Below are positions 34,191 through 42,883 of a stretch of DNA of 42,883 bases, piece after piece. Under the pieces are notes generated by a model. It was not told the origin of the DNA, searched no databases, and saw only the letters and a program-made list of their open reading frames with translations. Source of the DNA: Deinococcus marmoris. Lineage in GTDB: Bacteria; Deinococcota; Deinococci; Deinococcales; Deinococcaceae. The first letter of the stretch is position 1, and each line of letters starts with the position of its first letter. A program made the position numbers and the translations under genes. The DNA is taken from contig NZ_MSTI01000024.1 in assembly GCF_001949125.1 (NCBI RefSeq), positions 1 to 42,883 on the forward strand. The letters run 5' to 3'.

Positions 34191-35629
34191 GCTTGCCGCT
34201 CCAGCCGCGCCGCCGCGTGAACCACCGGTGTCCAGCCGAACTCGGCGTCAAACGGAAACATCGGCCGCCGGGTCTGGGTTCTGACCAGGCGGGGAATGTC
34301 CTGATCCACCACACCGGGGGAAAGCGCCATCAGGCTGGGGTTTGCCAGCGGCGCAAGCTCAGGCGACAGGTAGCCCGACTTCACCACGATCACCCGGGCG
34401 TCCTGGGGGCGGAGCCGAAGCCGCTGAAAATCACTCAGGTGGTGGTAGGGGCGGCGGCGGGCCGCCAGGACCACTTGGGCACCCTCAGTGGTCACGACAA
34501 CCTCCCGGTCGGCCTCGTTTTCCCCTACAGACAGGTGTGTGACCGTGCCTTGAATTTCCACCGGCAGGCTGCTGGCATCCAGTGATCCCCCCACCTCCAA
34601 GGTGACAGTTGCGCCCAGTCCCGCTGCAAAGCAGCGCCGCACCGCCGCCTCGTCCGTGATGGCCGCGAGAATGACCCCCTGGAGTTGCTGGGCCAGCACC
34701 TCGCGCAGAACATCAGCCCGGTCACCCACGCCGCCGCCGGTCGGGTTGTCACCAGAATCGGCGAGGACCACCGGTCCAGTCTGGCTCTGAGCAGCCCTGC
34801 GGACACACTCTGAAATGCTGCCGGTCTGGGATCCGAAGCCGAACGCCGTTCTCGCTTCCCAGTAGCGCTGCGCCAGGCTACTGGCCAGCCGCTCCATCTC
34901 GCGGCGGTCCACGCCGGTCACCACGACGCTGGCGGTCGCGCGCGGCTCGTCGGCCCAGACGTAGCCAACCAGCAGCGAGACGTCCAGCACGCCAGGCCGG
35001 TCACTCAGCTCGGCCAGATCGGCGTAGAGTCCGGCGGCGGGCTGATCCTCGGTGCTGGTACGCTCGCCGGGCAGCAGCACCGGCACCGGCACCCACATCA
35101 GGCCGGGGCGCGTTCCCTGTTCCAGGCTGCGCGCCAGCAGATCAAATGCACGGCGCTGCGTCTGCACGACGTCGATGTGCGGCGCGGTGCGGTAGGCCGT
35201 GAACAGGTCAAGGTGATCGACCACCCGTTGACTGACGTTGCCGTGCAGGTCGTAACTCGCCGAGATCAGGCACGCCTCGCCCACCACCGCCCGCGTGGCC
35301 GCGATCCAGTCTCCCTCGGCGTCATGCATTCCCTCCACGAACATGGCCCCGTGCATCGCAAGGTAAACGCCGTCAAGCGGCAAGGCGGCGCGGAGCCGAC
35401 CGAGATATTCGGCCTTCAAGGCCTGATAGGTGGCTTGAGCCACCGGGCCTCCGGGAATGGCGCGGGCGTGCAAGGTGGGCAGCACCTCACCGGAATAAGT
35501 CTGGAGAAACTGGAAATTCGGCTGCTCGAGCAGCGCGCTTCCCCGGGAGACGATGAACTGATCTGCGCCGGCCAGCACAGGATTGTAGGTGCTGCACTCG
35601 GTGTGAATACCGCCAACGGCAATGCGCAT
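34187..35629 (-). CDS. M81-family (MlrC-like) metallopeptidase
   Basis: Protein of 480 residues. MRIAVGGIHTECSTYNP at the start, GVYLAMHGAMFVEGMHDAEG with the D-G-E metal ligands, SASYDLHGNVSQRVV, TAYRTAPHIDV, LADSGDNPTGGGVGD and the C-terminal VVKSGYLSPE match the MlrC family, named for microcystin degradation. Natural substrates in most bacteria are unknown and are probably small modified peptides or amides. The start is 2 nt after the ROK regulator stop, with GGGAGG as ribosome binding site inside that gene. Confidence 0.88.
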   Translation of the reverse strand: MRIAVGGIHTECSTYNPVLAGADQFIVSRGSALLEQPNFQFLQTYSGEVLPTLHARAIPGGPVAQATYQALKAEYLGRLRAALPLDGVYLAMHGAMFVEGMHDAEGDWIAATRAVVGEACLISASYDLHGNVSQRVVDHLDLFTAYRTAPHIDVVQTQRRAFDLLARSLEQGTRPGLMWVPVPVLLPGERTSTEDQPAAGLYADLAELSDRPGVLDVSLLVGYVWADEPRATASVVVTGVDRREMERLASSLAQRYWEARTAFGFGSQTGSISECVRRAAQSQTGPVVLADSGDNPTGGGVGDRADVLREVLAQQLQGVILAAITDEAAVRRCFAAGLGATVTLEVGGSLDASSLPVEIQGTVTHLSVGENEADREVVVTTEGAQVVLAARRRPYHHLSDFQRLRLRPQDARVIVVKSGYLSPELAPLANPSLMALSPGVVDQDIPRLVRTQTRRPMFPFDAEFGWTPVVHAAARLERQA

Positions 35630-35631
35630 GT

Positions 35632-36882
35632 CTATTCGCCCTCCCTGAGAGGTGACCCGCTTTCAGGCATGTAGGTGCTGAGAAACTGATGGGTGGCAAT
35701 ACTGGCCGCGCCCCTGGCCCAAAACTCGTCCTGTACCGCGTGAACCTCGATCCGGGTGGTCCGCAGGAAGCGCGGTAAAATGTTGTTCTCAATGGTCTGG
35801 CGCAGGCTGGTCAGAAAAAGACCCTGTCCAAAGCCGGACGGATCGGCGATCAACACCAGTTCCGGCTCGTTGCTCTGAACGATGTTGGCGATGACCAGGC
35901 CAAGGGCCTGACTGCCGCGCCGCAGGATGCCCTGAGCCTGCGCGTCACCAGTGCTGGCCGCCCGTTCCAGCGCTCCAACAGAGGTGGCCGTCAGTCCCGC
36001 CTGGCCTGCGGCGCCCAGCAGCGCGGCCCTGGACGCCACCGTGTCCAGGCAGCCGCGCTTGCCGCACAGGCAGGGCTGCCCGCCCAGTTCCACAGTGCTG
36101 TGCGCGATCTCGCCGGCCCCACCGTGGCTGCCCCGGTAGAGCTGGCCGCCAATGTAATGGGCGCAGCCGATGCTGGACCCCAGCGTGATCAGGGTGAAGT
36201 TCTGCGTCTCCCGGGCCAGCCCGAAGAGTTTCTCGCTGGTGGCCGCCGCATTGGCGTCGTTTTCCAGAACGGTGGGCAGGCCCGTGGCGCGGATGATCAG
36301 ATCGGCAATGGGCACGTCGTGCCAGCCCAGGTTGGCCGAGTGCAGGCAGATTCCGCGCTCCCGGTCAACAAAACCGGAGATCGCCAGGCCGATGCCCAGC
36401 AGGCGTTTGCGAGAAATGTCTCCTCTGTCCAGCAGGAGGGTCAGGGTGCGCTGCACGAGTTCAACCAGTTCCTGCGGTTCTACCGAACTGGGCACGGTCT
36501 GCTCAGCCTGGACCACGCCGCTCAGATCGGTCAACATCAGGTGAATGCGGCTGTCCGTCACGCTGGCCCCCAGACACGAGCCGTAACTGGTGTCGATCGC
36601 CAGATGAACGAACGGGCGCCCTTTGCCCTGACGGCGCTGCGGCGCGTCCTGAATTTCGACCACAAGTCCCGCGTCAAGGAGTTCACGGCTGAGGTCAGTG
36701 ATGCGCGCGCGGCTGACGTGCAGCGCTCCGGCCAAGGCCGAGCGGCTCAGCGGTCCCTGAGAGATCAGCAGCTTGAGCAGTTCCTGCGTGGTGGTGAGTG
36801 GTCTGACGGGCAGTCCAGTGAATGAAGCTTCAGGTGCCCACACCTCCGGGCCAGAAGGGGGAGCGTTCAGACGGGTTGACAT
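35632..36882 (-). CDS. ROK-family transcriptional repressor
   Basis: Protein of 416 residues: an N-terminal winged helix (QELLKLLISQGPLSRSALAG, HVSRARITDLSRELLDAGLV) fused to a ROK domain with GIGLAISGFVDRERG, LENDANAAATSEKLFG and the zinc motif CLCGKRGCLDTVAS. NagC/Mlc/XylR-type regulators sense sugars or their phosphates and release operators. An AAGGAG site lies 5 nt before the ATG. It is divergent from the transporter operon it probably represses and leads the M81-cutC operon. Confidence 0.9.
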   Translation of the reverse strand: MSTRLNAPPSGPEVWAPEASFTGLPVRPLTTTQELLKLLISQGPLSRSALAGALHVSRARITDLSRELLDAGLVVEIQDAPQRRQGKGRPFVHLAIDTSYGSCLGASVTDSRIHLMLTDLSGVVQAEQTVPSSVEPQELVELVQRTLTLLLDRGDISRKRLLGIGLAISGFVDRERGICLHSANLGWHDVPIADLIIRATGLPTVLENDANAAATSEKLFGLARETQNFTLITLGSSIGCAHYIGGQLYRGSHGGAGEIAHSTVELGGQPCLCGKRGCLDTVASRAALLGAAGQAGLTATSVGALERAASTGDAQAQGILRRGSQALGLVIANIVQSNEPELVLIADPSGFGQGLFLTSLRQTIENNILPRFLRTTRIEVHAVQDEFWARGAASIATHQFLSTYMPESGSPLREGE

Positions 36883-36898
36883 TGTGACTCCTTATACC

Positions 36899-36918
36899 TA
36901 ACATAATTCACTAAGTTA
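36899..36918. promoter_or_regulatory. Candidate ROK operator
   Basis: TAACATA-ATTCAC-TAAGTTA, an imperfect 20-bp inverted repeat (6 of 7 arm positions), 16 nt from the ROK start and about 100 nt from the transporter start. The sequence is AT-rich against its surroundings, as ROK operators often are. Confidence 0.5.
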
Positions 36919-37021
36919 ACTCAGCACGTCAAGTTCGTCCCGGTGTGCCTGTTCAGGTGTATCCAGGCTAGGTTTACATAGTTCACCTTTCTGCACAATT
37001 TGCTCAGCCCAAGGAGAGATT

Positions 37022-38563
37022 ATGACCCAGCTTCGCCGTTCGCCTGCTGTCCTCACCGCCCTGCTCAGCCTGAGCCTGCTGACCGTTGCCCACGCCCAGG
37101 GCAAAGAGGGTCAGCTCAGCATCATGCAGTCGGAGCCGCCCCGCAGTATGGACCCCGCCGATCAGACGGCGACCTTTACCGGCAACGTCCTGGCCCCGGT
37201 CTACGAGGGCCTGACCCGCTTCAATAAAGCGCTGGAAATCGAACCGCTGCTGGCCACCAAGTGGAGCGTCAATAAGGCCGGCACCGAGTGGACGTTTACC
37301 CTCCGCTCCGGCGTTCAGTTTCAGGACGGCACGCCATTCAACGCGGCGGCAGTGGTGGCCTCGTTTGGACGCCAACTGGATGAGAAGCGCGGTCTGGCCG
37401 CCAGCGGACGCTTCCGCACCGTGATCGACAAGGTGACGGCCATCAACCCCACCACCGTGCGTTTCACGCTCAAGAAACCCTACCCGGCCTTTCCCAGCCT
37501 GATGTCGGGCAACGCCGCGTTTATCGTCAGCCCGGCGGCAGACAAGAAAGGCACGCTGGGCCGTCAGCCGGTGGGCACCGGGCCGTACAGTTTCGTGGAA
37601 TGGAAATCAGGCGAGTACGTGCTGGAAAAGGCCAATCCCAAGTACTGGGGCAAGCAGCCGGGCATTCCATCCTTGAAATGGACCTGGACGAGCGAGCCAT
37701 CCGTCATGAACCTGGCCATTCAGTCTGGGCAGGCCGATCTGGTCAACCCGCTGCCGCCGATCTTCACCCAGGTACTCAAGAACAATCCCAAGGTCACGCT
37801 GCTTCAGGGCAAGGGGGCCTCGGTGTTCTGGCTGTCGCTCAATGTCAAGCTCAAGCCGCTGAACGACGTGCGGGTGCGCCAGGCGCTCAACTACGCCACC
37901 GATCAGAAGGCGTTGGTTGCCACGTTGCTGCGCGGTTACGGTGAACCGGCCAACTCGCCGCTGGCTCCCGCCGATTTCGGTTACGATCCCGCCGCGCCCG
38001 GCTACCCCTATGACGTGGCCAAGGCCAAGAAGCTGCTGAGTGACGCGGGCTATCCCAACGGCGTGACCGTCTCGGTGGCCTCCCAGGAACCCGATTCCAG
38101 CATCGTGCAGGCTTTGCAGGGCATGTGGGCCAAGGCGGGCATCACCCTCAAGATCATGCAGATGGAAAGCGGCGTCTGGAGCGAGGCGGCCTTCGGCACG
38201 CCCGAACAGAAAGCAAAGGCGGGCATCAACAGCTCGTTCGCGTCCTGGTCTGCGGGCACGCTGGACGCCGACGGGCAACTCTCGCCGCTGTACGCCACCA
38301 GCAGCGCCTCGCCCGCAGGGGCCAACCTGGGCTTTTACAGCAATCCCAAACTGGACGCGCTCCTGACTCAGGGCAGCGCTGAAACCGACACCGCCAAGCG
38401 CAAGACCATTTACGCGCAGGCCCAGCGCATCATCTCGCAGGACGCGGCCCATGTGCTGCTGTACTACCCCAGTGACATCGCCGCCGTGCGGTCAACGGTC
38501 AAGGGCGTCTGGATCTTCCCCGGCGGCGGCATCCGGCTGGAAGACACCACCATGGGCAAGTAA
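37022..38563 (+). CDS. ABC transporter substrate-binding protein, peptide/nickel (family 5) type
   Basis: Protein of 513 residues. Signal peptide (LTALLSLSLLTVAHAQ), then the family-5 fold: PPRSMDPADQTATFTGNVL, VYEGLTRFNKALEIEPLLA, WTFTLRSGVQFQDGTPFNA, GTGPYSFVEWKSGEYVLEK, NDVRVRQALNYATDQKALV and SDAGYPNGVTV. Related proteins bind di- and oligopeptides, glutathione or oligosaccharides. AAGGAGAG lies 3 nt before the ATG. It opens the plus-strand operon. Confidence 0.92.
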   Translation: MTQLRRSPAVLTALLSLSLLTVAHAQGKEGQLSIMQSEPPRSMDPADQTATFTGNVLAPVYEGLTRFNKALEIEPLLATKWSVNKAGTEWTFTLRSGVQFQDGTPFNAAAVVASFGRQLDEKRGLAASGRFRTVIDKVTAINPTTVRFTLKKPYPAFPSLMSGNAAFIVSPAADKKGTLGRQPVGTGPYSFVEWKSGEYVLEKANPKYWGKQPGIPSLKWTWTSEPSVMNLAIQSGQADLVNPLPPIFTQVLKNNPKVTLLQGKGASVFWLSLNVKLKPLNDVRVRQALNYATDQKALVATLLRGYGEPANSPLAPADFGYDPAAPGYPYDVAKAKKLLSDAGYPNGVTVSVASQEPDSSIVQALQGMWAKAGITLKIMQMESGVWSEAAFGTPEQKAKAGINSSFASWSAGTLDADGQLSPLYATSSASPAGANLGFYSNPKLDALLTQGSAETDTAKRKTIYAQAQRIISQDAAHVLLYYPSDIAAVRSTVKGVWIFPGGGIRLEDTTMGK

Positions 38564-38654
38564 AGAGCAACGAGAGTCACGGCTCAGCCCGGAAGGACGG
38601 GGCTGAGCCAACCCGCCTGAGCCAGTTCAGCCCAAGTCACGAGGTGCCGCGCCG

Positions 38655-39575
38655 ATGTTCACCTATCTGTTCCGCAAGGTGGCGATGCTGCCCATCATGC
38701 TTCTGGCCGTCTCGCTGCTGATCTTCAGCGCGGTGCGGCTGCTTCCAGGCGATCCGGCCCGCGTCATGGCTGGGCCGCAGGCCACCCAGGAAGCCGTCGA
38801 TGATATGCACGAACGCCTGGGACTGGGCCGCCCATTCCTGGTGCAATACCAGGTGTTTCTGAGCGGCGCGCTGCGCGGTGACCTGGGCGAATCGCTGCAT
38901 TCAAAATTGCCCGTGACCCAGGACATCGCCGAGAGGTTGCCCTACACGGCGGCGCTGGCGCTGACCAGTTACCTCTTCGCCATCCTAGTAGGCCTGTCCA
39001 CTGGCATCTTCGCGGCCATCTACCGGGGCACCTGGTTTGACCACCTCGCCATGATCATCGCCATTCTTGGTGCCTCGATCGCCAACTTCTGGCTGGCCCT
39101 GATGGCCCTGACCCTGTTTTCGGTCCAACTGGGCTGGCTCCCGCTGCTGGGGGCTGAAAGCTGGAAGAGCTATATCCTGCCCAGTGTCACGCTGGGCGTG
39201 CTGCCTGCGGCGCTGATTGCCCGCATGACCCGCGCCAGCATGCTGGAAAATATCCACCAGGATTACGTGCGGACGGCGCGCGCCAAGGGCCTGGGCAGCC
39301 GGGCGGTGTACCTGCGCCACACCCTGCGCAACGCGCTGATCCCCATCGTGACCATCGTGGGGCTAAACTTCGGCGGCTTGCTGGGCGGGGCCGTCATCAC
39401 CGAAACCGTGTTCAACTGGCCTGGTCTGGGAAGACTGCTGGTGGACGCGGTGCGTTTCCGCGATTACGCCGTGATTCAGGGCGTGACGCTGCTGACGGTG
39501 ATCATCGTGGTCAGCATCAACTTGCTGGTGGACGTGCTGCTGAGCGCGATTGATCCGAGGATCCGGTTTGAATAA
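38655..39575 (+). CDS. ABC transporter permease, DppB/GsiC type
   Basis: Protein of 306 residues with six expected membrane segments. LPGDPARVMAG near the N-terminus, DLGESLHSKLPVTQDIAERL, the EAA-loop region DYVRTARAKGLGSRAVYLRH and the C-terminal LVDVLLSAIDPRIRF match the first permease of peptide-type importers. It follows the binding-protein gene by 91 nt containing a GC-rich hairpin (about 38583-38605: AGCCCGGAAGGACGGGGCT), which may reduce read-through and lower permease expression relative to the binding protein. Confidence 0.93.
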   Translation: MFTYLFRKVAMLPIMLLAVSLLIFSAVRLLPGDPARVMAGPQATQEAVDDMHERLGLGRPFLVQYQVFLSGALRGDLGESLHSKLPVTQDIAERLPYTAALALTSYLFAILVGLSTGIFAAIYRGTWFDHLAMIIAILGASIANFWLALMALTLFSVQLGWLPLLGAESWKSYILPSVTLGVLPAALIARMTRASMLENIHQDYVRTARAKGLGSRAVYLRHTLRNALIPIVTIVGLNFGGLLGGAVITETVFNWPGLGRLLVDAVRFRDYAVIQGVTLLTVIIVVSINLLVDVLLSAIDPRIRFE

Positions 39576-39614
39576 CGCATTTGTTCTGGACAGTGAACAG
39601 AGGGGAACACACCT

Positions 39615-40478
39615 ATGACCCGCGCCGAGACCAAGCCAGCTTCGCCGCCCCGCCGCCTGAGACTGCTGCGCTACCCCAATCTGGTGATCGGGGCCGTGAT
39701 GACCGTGGCCGTGGTGCTGCTGGGCCTGGCCGCGCCGCTGCTGACCAGTTATGATCCCTATTTGCAAGATCTGGGCAGTTCATTGCAACTGCCCTCCGCC
39801 GCCCACCTGTTCGGCACCGACGAGTTTGGCCGCGATCTGCTGACCCGGGTGCTGTATGGCGCGCGGATCTCGCTGCTGGAAGTCACCCTGAGCGTCAGTC
39901 TGGCGCTGGCCGTCGGGCTGCCGCTGGGGGTCATGGCGGGCTATTTCGGCGGAGTCGTGGACCAGATCATTACCTGGTGCGCCGATATCCTGTACGCCTT
40001 CCCAGGAATCGTGCTGGCCATTTTGATCGTCAGCATTCTCGGCACCAACCTGATCAACATGCTGATCGCCATCTCGGTGTTCGCCATCCCCGGCTATATC
40101 CGGCTGACCCGCAGCCTGACGCTGGCCCTCAAAGAGTTGCAGTACACCGAGGCTGCCCTGTCCCTGGGGGCCAGCGTGCCCCGGATCATGTTCGTGCATA
40201 TTCTTCGCAATGCCCTGGCCCCGATCCTGGTCCAGGCCACGCTGACCGCAGGCGAGGTGATTCTGTCCGCCGCTGGCCTGAGCTTTCTGGGCCTGGGCGT
40301 CCAGCCGCCCGCCGCCGAGTGGGGGGCCATGATGAGCGAGGGCCGCAACTATCTGGGCGTCGCCACGCATCTGTCGCTGTTTCCGGGGCTGGCCATCACC
40401 TTCACGGTGCTGGGCCTCAACCTGCTGGGCGACGGCCTGCGGGACCGCCTGGATCCACGCTTCCGGGGCCGCCTGTGA
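39615..40478 (+). CDS. ABC transporter permease, DppC/GsiD type
   Basis: Protein of 287 residues: AAPLLTSYDPYLQDL, HLFGTDEFGRDLLTRVLYGA, the EAA loop ELQYTEAALSLGASVPRIMF, and SFLGLGVQPPAAEWGAMMSE then NLLGDGLRDRLDPRFRG at the end, all typical of the second permease. With the preceding gene it forms the membrane channel. No gene for the two ATPases that would drive it follows. Confidence 0.93.
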   Translation: MTRAETKPASPPRRLRLLRYPNLVIGAVMTVAVVLLGLAAPLLTSYDPYLQDLGSSLQLPSAAHLFGTDEFGRDLLTRVLYGARISLLEVTLSVSLALAVGLPLGVMAGYFGGVVDQIITWCADILYAFPGIVLAILIVSILGTNLINMLIAISVFAIPGYIRLTRSLTLALKELQYTEAALSLGASVPRIMFVHILRNALAPILVQATLTAGEVILSAAGLSFLGLGVQPPAAEWGAMMSEGRNYLGVATHLSLFPGLAITFTVLGLNLLGDGLRDRLDPRFRGRL

Positions 40479-40494
40479 CCCTGAGACTTGCCGC

Positions 40495-41478
40495 GTGAGG
40501 TGGGGCTTTCTTGGGGCCTCACAGATTGGCCGGACCCTGGCCCCGGCGATGCGGGCCAGCGGGCAAACGCTGACTGCGGTGGCGGCCCGCTCTGGGCAGC
40601 GGGCTGCCGCCTACGCCGCAGTGGAGGGTTTTGAACGCACTGAGCCCGATTATCAGTCCCTGCTGGACGCCCCCGACATTGACGCCGTGTACATCGGTCT
40701 GACCACCGACGCCCACGTGCCCTGGAGCATCCGGGCACTGGGAGCAGGCAAACATGTCCTGTGCGAGAAACCATTGGCCATGAATGCCGGTGAGGTGGGC
40801 CAGCTAATGGCCGTCCAACAACGCACTGGACTCCAGGTCATGGAGGCGTTCATCCACCCGTTCCATCCTCAATTTGATTTTGTCCGTGAGGTTGTGGCGT
40901 CTGGCAGGCTGGGTGAGTTGAGAGCCGCCAATGCGGTCTTTCTCTCCCGATTTGAAGCCGCCGACAATTTCCGCTGGAACCGTGAACACGGCGGGGGGGC
41001 CCTCTTTGACCTGGGATGTTATTGCGTCAGCGCATTGCTGCTGCTGCTGGAGCAGCCTGTGGTCTGGGCCGACGCGCAGCAGGAGTTTCTGGGCGAGGTG
41101 GACGTCACGACGACCGGCCTGCTGGGCTTGCCGGGGGGCCGGGCCGCCACCCTCGCTTGCAGTTTGCAGGCCGCCACGGTTCAACAGCTCAGCATGACTG
41201 GAAGCGCGGCACATCTGGTCATGCCCCATCCGTTCTCCAGCATCGACAGCTCGGCAACTGTGACGGTAGGCGAACACCACGAACACTTTGCGCCGGTCAA
41301 TCCGTACCAGCGGATGGTGGTTCATTTTGCCGCCGCTGCGCGGGGCGAGGTCCCGCTCAAACTCAGTCTGGCGCACTCGCTGGCTCAGGCCCAGGTACTG
41401 GACGCGCTGTTCCGTGCTGGGGCTGGCGGCCAGCGAACCTGGTTGGTCGCAGGCTCCGGGACGACACATGAAGGGTAG
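40495..41478 (+). CDS. Gfo/Idh/MocA-family oxidoreductase
   Basis: Protein of 327 residues. Rossmann N-terminus MRWGFLGASQIG, then IDAVYIGLTTDAHVPWSIRA, GKHVLCEKPLAMN (the EKP lysine), MEAFIHPFHPQFDFVREVV and GGGALFDLGCYCVS, where the family's D-x3-H position reads D-L-G-C-Y. It oxidises or epimerises a sugar or inositol derivative with NAD(P). The GTG at 40495 begins 16 nt after the permease stop. Operon position suggests action on the imported compound. Confidence 0.88.
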   Translation: MRWGFLGASQIGRTLAPAMRASGQTLTAVAARSGQRAAAYAAVEGFERTEPDYQSLLDAPDIDAVYIGLTTDAHVPWSIRALGAGKHVLCEKPLAMNAGEVGQLMAVQQRTGLQVMEAFIHPFHPQFDFVREVVASGRLGELRAANAVFLSRFEAADNFRWNREHGGGALFDLGCYCVSALLLLLEQPVVWADAQQEFLGEVDVTTTGLLGLPGGRAATLACSLQAATVQQLSMTGSAAHLVMPHPFSSIDSSATVTVGEHHEHFAPVNPYQRMVVHFAAAARGEVPLKLSLAHSLAQAQVLDALFRAGAGGQRTWLVAGSGTTHEG

Positions 41479-41568
41479 TGCGCTGAAGACAGGCCCTGAC
41501 GACTGGTCACGCGTGCCAGTCACCACTGCGGCATGCGTCCCGTCATCTCTTCAGACTGAAGGGATCAA

Positions 41569-42402
41569 ATGAATGTCGGCGTGGATCTGGGCGGGACGAA
41601 ACTGGCGGTGGGCACGGCCGAGTCGGTTCAGATCATCTCGACCCCTGCCACCAGTGACGACATCATCGCGGCCATCGACACGCTCGCAGGAGAGGCCCGG
41701 GGGATCGGACTTTGCGTGGCTGGACGCGTGGACCTGCAGAGCGGCTCTACCTTCGCTGCCCAGTTGCCACAGTTGCACGGCGTGCCACTGGTCAAGCAGC
41801 TCAGCCGGCCAGGACGGCGAATCACCCTGCTCAACGATGCTGACGCGGCTGCCCTGGCCGAGCACCAGTTCGGAGCGGCGCGCGGCACCCACACCAGTCT
41901 GTACGTGACCGTCAGCACGGGGATCGGGGCGGGGCTGGTCAGCCAGCAACGCTTATACCAGGGATACCGGGGGCAGGCCGTCGAACTGGGTCACGCCGGA
42001 GGTCCAGGTCAGCAGCCCTGCCCCTGTGGCCGGACCGGCTGCATTGACGTCAGTGCGTCGGGCACGGCCATCACGAAAGCCGCCCGCGCTTTACTGGGAG
42101 ACCCAACTGTCCCGGTCGATACGCTGTCTCAGATGGCGGCCCAGGGACATGCGGGCATCGGCCAGATCGTCCGGCAGGCGGCTGAAGACCTGGCTCCTTA
42201 TCTGGGCAACGCCTGCGTCCTGTTTGATCCCCAGGTCATCGTGATGGGCGGCGGCGTGGTGCTGGGGTACGGGGAACTGTATCTGGAGACGCTCCGCCGC
42301 GCCCTGGCCAGCACCCTGGGACAGTGGCATCTGCCAGAAATTCGGGTGGCCCAGCTTGGACGTCAAGCGGGCATCCTGGGTGCCTTGCAATCGCTCGAAT
42401 GA
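41569..42402 (+). CDS. ROK-family sugar kinase
   Basis: Protein of 277 residues without a DNA-binding domain: MNVGVDLGGTKLAVG (phosphate loop), LLNDADAAALAEHQFGAARG (catalytic Asp region), VSTGIGAGLV, ELGHAGG and the zinc motif CPCGRTGCIDVSAS. ROK kinases phosphorylate glucose, N-acetylglucosamine or N-acetylmannosamine; usually E-x-GH and C-x-CG-x2-GC-x-E favour amino sugars, and here the final Glu is Asp. It ends the operon that starts at 37022. Confidence 0.88.
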   Translation: MNVGVDLGGTKLAVGTAESVQIISTPATSDDIIAAIDTLAGEARGIGLCVAGRVDLQSGSTFAAQLPQLHGVPLVKQLSRPGRRITLLNDADAAALAEHQFGAARGTHTSLYVTVSTGIGAGLVSQQRLYQGYRGQAVELGHAGGPGQQPCPCGRTGCIDVSASGTAITKAARALLGDPTVPVDTLSQMAAQGHAGIGQIVRQAAEDLAPYLGNACVLFDPQVIVMGGGVVLGYGELYLETLRRALASTLGQWHLPEIRVAQLGRQAGILGALQSLE

Positions 42403-42511
42403 GGGAGTGGCAGAAGTACGCTCCCAGTCACAGGAAAATCAACGGTCCCCTCTCGGCTGATGCGGACAGCGCTCATGGTGCACAACGAGACGTGAGGGTG
42501 GAGCCGTTCCA
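42403..42511. other. Intergenic region at the IS630 edge
   Basis: 109 nt between the kinase stop and the transposase fragment. No second half of the transposase is encoded here, so the element is truncated on this side or its boundary lies near 42511. Confidence 0.4.
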
Positions 42512-42883
42512 CTAGGATTTTGATTTGAACGCTTCCTGGTCGGCCTCGTTGCCCCCGACATGTCGGGGGCGTGAACGCTGGGGCGAGAACCCGGCCAGTC
42601 GCATGAACTCATAGGTGCGGCCCAGGTACACCGTTTTGCCAAAGTGCTCCTGAATCCAGTCCTGAACCATTTTGCCGCTCCAGACGATGCCCTGGTCAAA
42701 ATCCTCGCGCAGACGGGCGGCGAACTGTTGCTGCTCCGCCTCGGTCAAGACCGAGGGTGCGCCTGGATTGTCGGCGCGGCCATCCCCCAGACCGTCCAAC
42801 CCCAGGGTGTGATACCGATGCAGGACTTTGCGTGCACCCGAGACGGAATATTGAGTCAACGCCAGCAGTTCGTGTTCACTCTT
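42512..42883 (-). mobile_element. IS630-type transposase, N-terminal part only
   Basis: Minus-strand frame entering from the right window edge. It reads TQYSVSGARKVLHRYHTLGL, GLGDGRADNPGAPSVLTEAE, then VWSGKMVQDWIQEHFGKTVY and AGFSPQRSRPRH, the helix-turn-helix half of an IS630-family transposase, and stops at TAG 42514-42512. The DDE catalytic half is missing from the following sequence in all frames. Either it is a truncated copy or the usual two-frame arrangement is broken. Confidence 0.75.

Overview
The window looks like part of a Deinococcus replicon, probably a megaplasmid or secondary chromosome. This is inferred from the high GC content, from iteron-type replication and ParA-type partition genes carried together with catabolic genes, and from several genes whose ATG sits 5 to 6 nt after a TANNNT box with no ribosome binding site (leaderless mRNAs, common in Deinococcus). 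No rRNA, tRNA or CRISPR array was seen.

Layout. 1-3.0 kb: an IS4-type transposase end cuts a creatininase-family remnant. It is followed by a VOC-family gene under a SoxR-type operator/promoter, a frameshifted soxR and an SDR dehydrogenase. 3.4-5.4 kb: a replication origin with ten 16-17 bp iterons, two perfect DnaA boxes and a RepA-like initiator gene. 5.6-8.1 kb: a MerR regulator, a VWA-domain protein and a truncated small gene. 8.0-24.1 kb: a nitrogen-scavenging island, with allantoinase, an NCS1 transporter broken by an amber codon, the urea ABC transporter urtABCDE (minus strand) and, divergently, the urease cluster ureAB-ureC-hypA-hypB-ureE-ureF-ureG-ureD (plus strand). Two DUF433/DUF5615 toxin-antitoxin-like pairs sit inside the urease cluster, one intact and one wrecked by a small inverted-repeat element and point lesions. 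24.1-31.8 kb: a scrapyard with a second, N-terminally truncated initiator gene, small broken genes, a Tat-exported 5'-nucleotidase-like enzyme, a CIA30 protein, an orphan XRE antitoxin, decayed TnpB and AbiEii fragments, and a parA plus ribbon-helix-helix partition operon. 31.9-42.4 kb: a P1-family peptidase, then a catabolic locus (CutC, M81 peptidase and ROK repressor on minus; divergent peptide/glycoside-type ABC binding protein with two permeases, Gfo/Idh/MocA oxidoreductase and ROK sugar kinase on plus). The window closes in a truncated IS630 transposase.

How the genes work together. Allantoin and urea import and hydrolysis would supply ammonia: AllB opens the hydantoin ring, UrtABCDE brings in urea, and the nickel urease (UreAB fusion plus UreC), matured by UreDEFG with HypA/HypB as likely nickel donors, hydrolyses it. 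The right-hand locus looks like uptake and breakdown of an amino-sugar or glycopeptide compound controlled by the ROK repressor, although no ATPase for its transporter lies in the window. The Rep/iteron and ParA modules maintain the replicon. The second truncated rep and the many IS, MITE and pseudogene scars indicate plasmid fusion and continuing rearrangement.
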